A stretch of 64,000 nucleotides of DNA from Kitasatospora sp. NBC_00374 (GTDB taxonomy: Bacteria > Actinomycetota > Actinomycetes > Streptomycetales > Streptomycetaceae): NCBI RefSeq assembly GCF_041434935.1, contig NZ_CP107964.1, forward strand, positions 1,798,001 to 1,862,000, read 5' to 3'. A model generated the notes under the pieces. That model was not told where the DNA came from. It searched no databases and was given only the letters and a program-made list of their open reading frames with translations. The translations under genes were made by a program, and so were the position numbers. This document shows positions 60,767-64,000 of the stretch, piece after piece. The stretch's first letter is position 1, and every line of letters starts with the position of its first letter.

Positions 60767-61378
60767 TCAGGCGGCTGCGGCCCGTGCCGCCTTGACGATC
60801 CGGCCGGCCTGCACCGCGTACAGGATGCCCGCCCACCAGTAGAGCACCGTGCCCCACCAGATGAACGCCCAGCTGACCACCCCGGCCGTCCGGGAGATCC
60901 AGCTGTCACCGTTGCCCAGGAGGAGGAGCGGGAAGGCGTACATCAGGTTGAAGGTGGCCGCCTTGCCGAGGAAGCTCACCTGCAGCGGCCCGTACCCGTA
61001 CCGGGCGAGGATCGGCAGCAGCGCCCCGATGAACACCTCGCGCGCCAGCAGGACGGCCGTCACCCACCACGGCAGGATCCCCCGCCAGGTGAGCCCGATC
61101 AGCGTCGACAGCACGTACAGCCGGTCCGCGGCCGGGTCGAGGATCTGTCCCAGCCGGCTGATCTGCCCCCACCGGCGGGCCAGCTTCCCGTCGAGGTAGT
61201 CGCTCACCCCGCTCGCCATCAGCAGCGCGACCGCCCAGCCGTCGTTGTTCGGTCCCCCGAACACCGGCCAGAGAATCAGCCACAGGAAGACCGGGACTCC
61301 CACCAGCCGGCCCATGCTCAGCAGGTTGGGAATGGTGAGGACGCGGTCCGTCTGGACACGCGTCTCCTGGACCTCCAC
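60767..61378 (-). CDS. CDP-alcohol phosphatidyltransferase (PgsA/PIS-like)
   Basis: A 203-residue membrane enzyme that joins CDP-diacylglycerol to an alcohol phosphate in phospholipid synthesis. The complete CAP motif DG(x)2AR(x)8G(x)3D(x)3D is Asp63-Gly64, Ala67-Arg68, Gly77, Asp81, Asp85. About five hydrophobic helices follow. It sits where mycobacteria have pgsA2 (Rv1822). The acceptor (glycerol-3-phosphate, inositol phosphate or other) cannot be told. AGGAGG precedes the GTG at 61378. It lies directly downstream of the rRNA operon terminator and 131 bp upstream of the fusion enzyme gene. Confidence 0.9.
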   Translation of the reverse strand: MEVQETRVQTDRVLTIPNLLSMGRLVGVPVFLWLILWPVFGGPNNDGWAVALLMASGVSDYLDGKLARRWGQISRLGQILDPAADRLYVLSTLIGLTWRGILPWWVTAVLLAREVFIGALLPILARYGYGPLQVSFLGKAATFNLMYAFPLLLLGNGDSWISRTAGVVSWAFIWWGTVLYWWAGILYAVQAGRIVKAARAAAA

Positions 61379-61432
61379 CTGGGGGCCTCCTGGTGCTCAC
61401 GACAACTTGTGCGGCATTGACCATACAGCAAA

Positions 61433-61464
61433 GAAGCCCCCCACCTGGGAAGGTGAGGGGCTTC
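61433..61464 (-). terminator. rRNA operon terminator
   Basis: A 14-bp stem (61433-61446 with 61451-61464, one C/A mismatch) and a 4-base loop, followed on the minus strand by a T-rich TTCTTTGC, 12 bp past the 5S gene. Confidence 0.88.
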
Positions 61465-61476
61465 TCTGAAAGATTG

Positions 61477-61593
61477 TTCGGCGGCGTCCTACTCTCCCAC
61501 AGGGTCCCCCCTGCAGTACCATCGGCGCTTTGAGGCTTAGCTTCCGGGTTCGGAATGTAACCGGGCGTTTCCCTCACGCTATGACCACCGAAA
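61477..61593 (-). rRNA. rrf: 5S ribosomal RNA
   Basis: About 117 nt. The minus strand reads TTCGGTGGTCATAGCGTGAG at the 5' end, the conserved CATTCCGAACCCGGAAGCTA in the middle, and GGGAGAGTAGGACGCCGCCG at the 3' end, all typical of actinobacterial 5S RNA. End positions may be off by a few bases. Confidence 0.95.
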
Positions 61594-61683
61594 CACTATG
61601 AAACTGTCAACCGCACCAGCCATGTGACCAAACCTGGCTGGGGTCGTTGTTTCAGAACAACACAGTGGACGCGAGCAACTGAG

Positions 61684-64000
<2,317 letters not shown>

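Overview
The window is very GC-rich actinobacterial DNA with strong G/C bias at third codon positions and many GTG and TTG starts. Its gene families are typical of Streptomycetaceae: DUF6126, DUF5999, SCO5389-family, a mannose-1-phosphate guanylyltransferase fused to a phosphomannomutase-like domain, and a GarA/FtsR-type block. A Streptomyces or Kitasatospora chromosome is the best guess; the genus cannot be settled from the sequence alone. No phage, insertion sequence, CRISPR array, tRNA or conjugative module was seen.

Layout. 1-9.6 kb: a partial beta-rich protein behind a striking nested operator, a LURP-one/scramblase protein, an orphan iron-boxed 2,3-dihydro-2,3-dihydroxybenzoate dehydrogenase, an amidohydrolase/amino-acid permease/TetR group, a decayed NAD-dependent DNA ligase, a DUF664 protein and TerD. 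9.6-19.2 kb: an LCP cell-wall ligase, a BlaI-M56 peptidase pair, small membrane proteins, a GDSL esterase, the divergent Ohr/OhrR peroxide pair, a Zur-like site before an SCO5389-family gene, a sugar kinase and a DJ-1 protein. 19.3-32.7 kb: a PHP protein, an AurF-like diiron oxygenase, a VIT1-type transporter, an MFS pump, purB, DUF2797, MarR, a HipA-like kinase/DUF3037 pair, a type-II NADH dehydrogenase-like enzyme and a secreted esterase. 31.3-43.4 kb: a MocR regulator divergent from two FMN-binding proteins, two MFS transporters, dienelactone hydrolase, HAD, PhzF, a CPBP protease, a GCS2 ligase and two small conserved proteins.

43.4-61.4 kb is the conserved core, read mostly on the minus strand. 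It holds gcvP behind a tandem glycine riboswitch, dinB, a SanA-like protein, MerR, the DUF151 nuclease, an FtsR-type MerR, the FHA protein GarA with its ETTST phospho-acceptor motif, the DUF881 / small basic protein / DUF881 trio, the mannose-1-phosphate guanylyltransferase-like fusion and a CDP-alcohol phosphatidyltransferase. The gene order is close to the mycobacterial Rv1822-Rv1832 block, which ties glycine cleavage, TCA-cycle control by GarA, division control and envelope synthesis together. From about 61.48 kb to the end lie 5S and most of 23S rRNA of an rRNA operon, also on the minus strand and directly upstream of the phosphatidyltransferase.

No unmistakably new multi-gene system was found. 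The observations most worth testing are the Zur-type box over a promoter not known to me as zinc-regulated, the isolated iron-regulated dhbA, the HipA-like/DUF3037 overlap pair, the nested dyad before the first gene, a repressor-like palindrome inside the terD promoter, the ligA relic, and a sugar transporter whose conserved N-terminus precedes any legal start codon.
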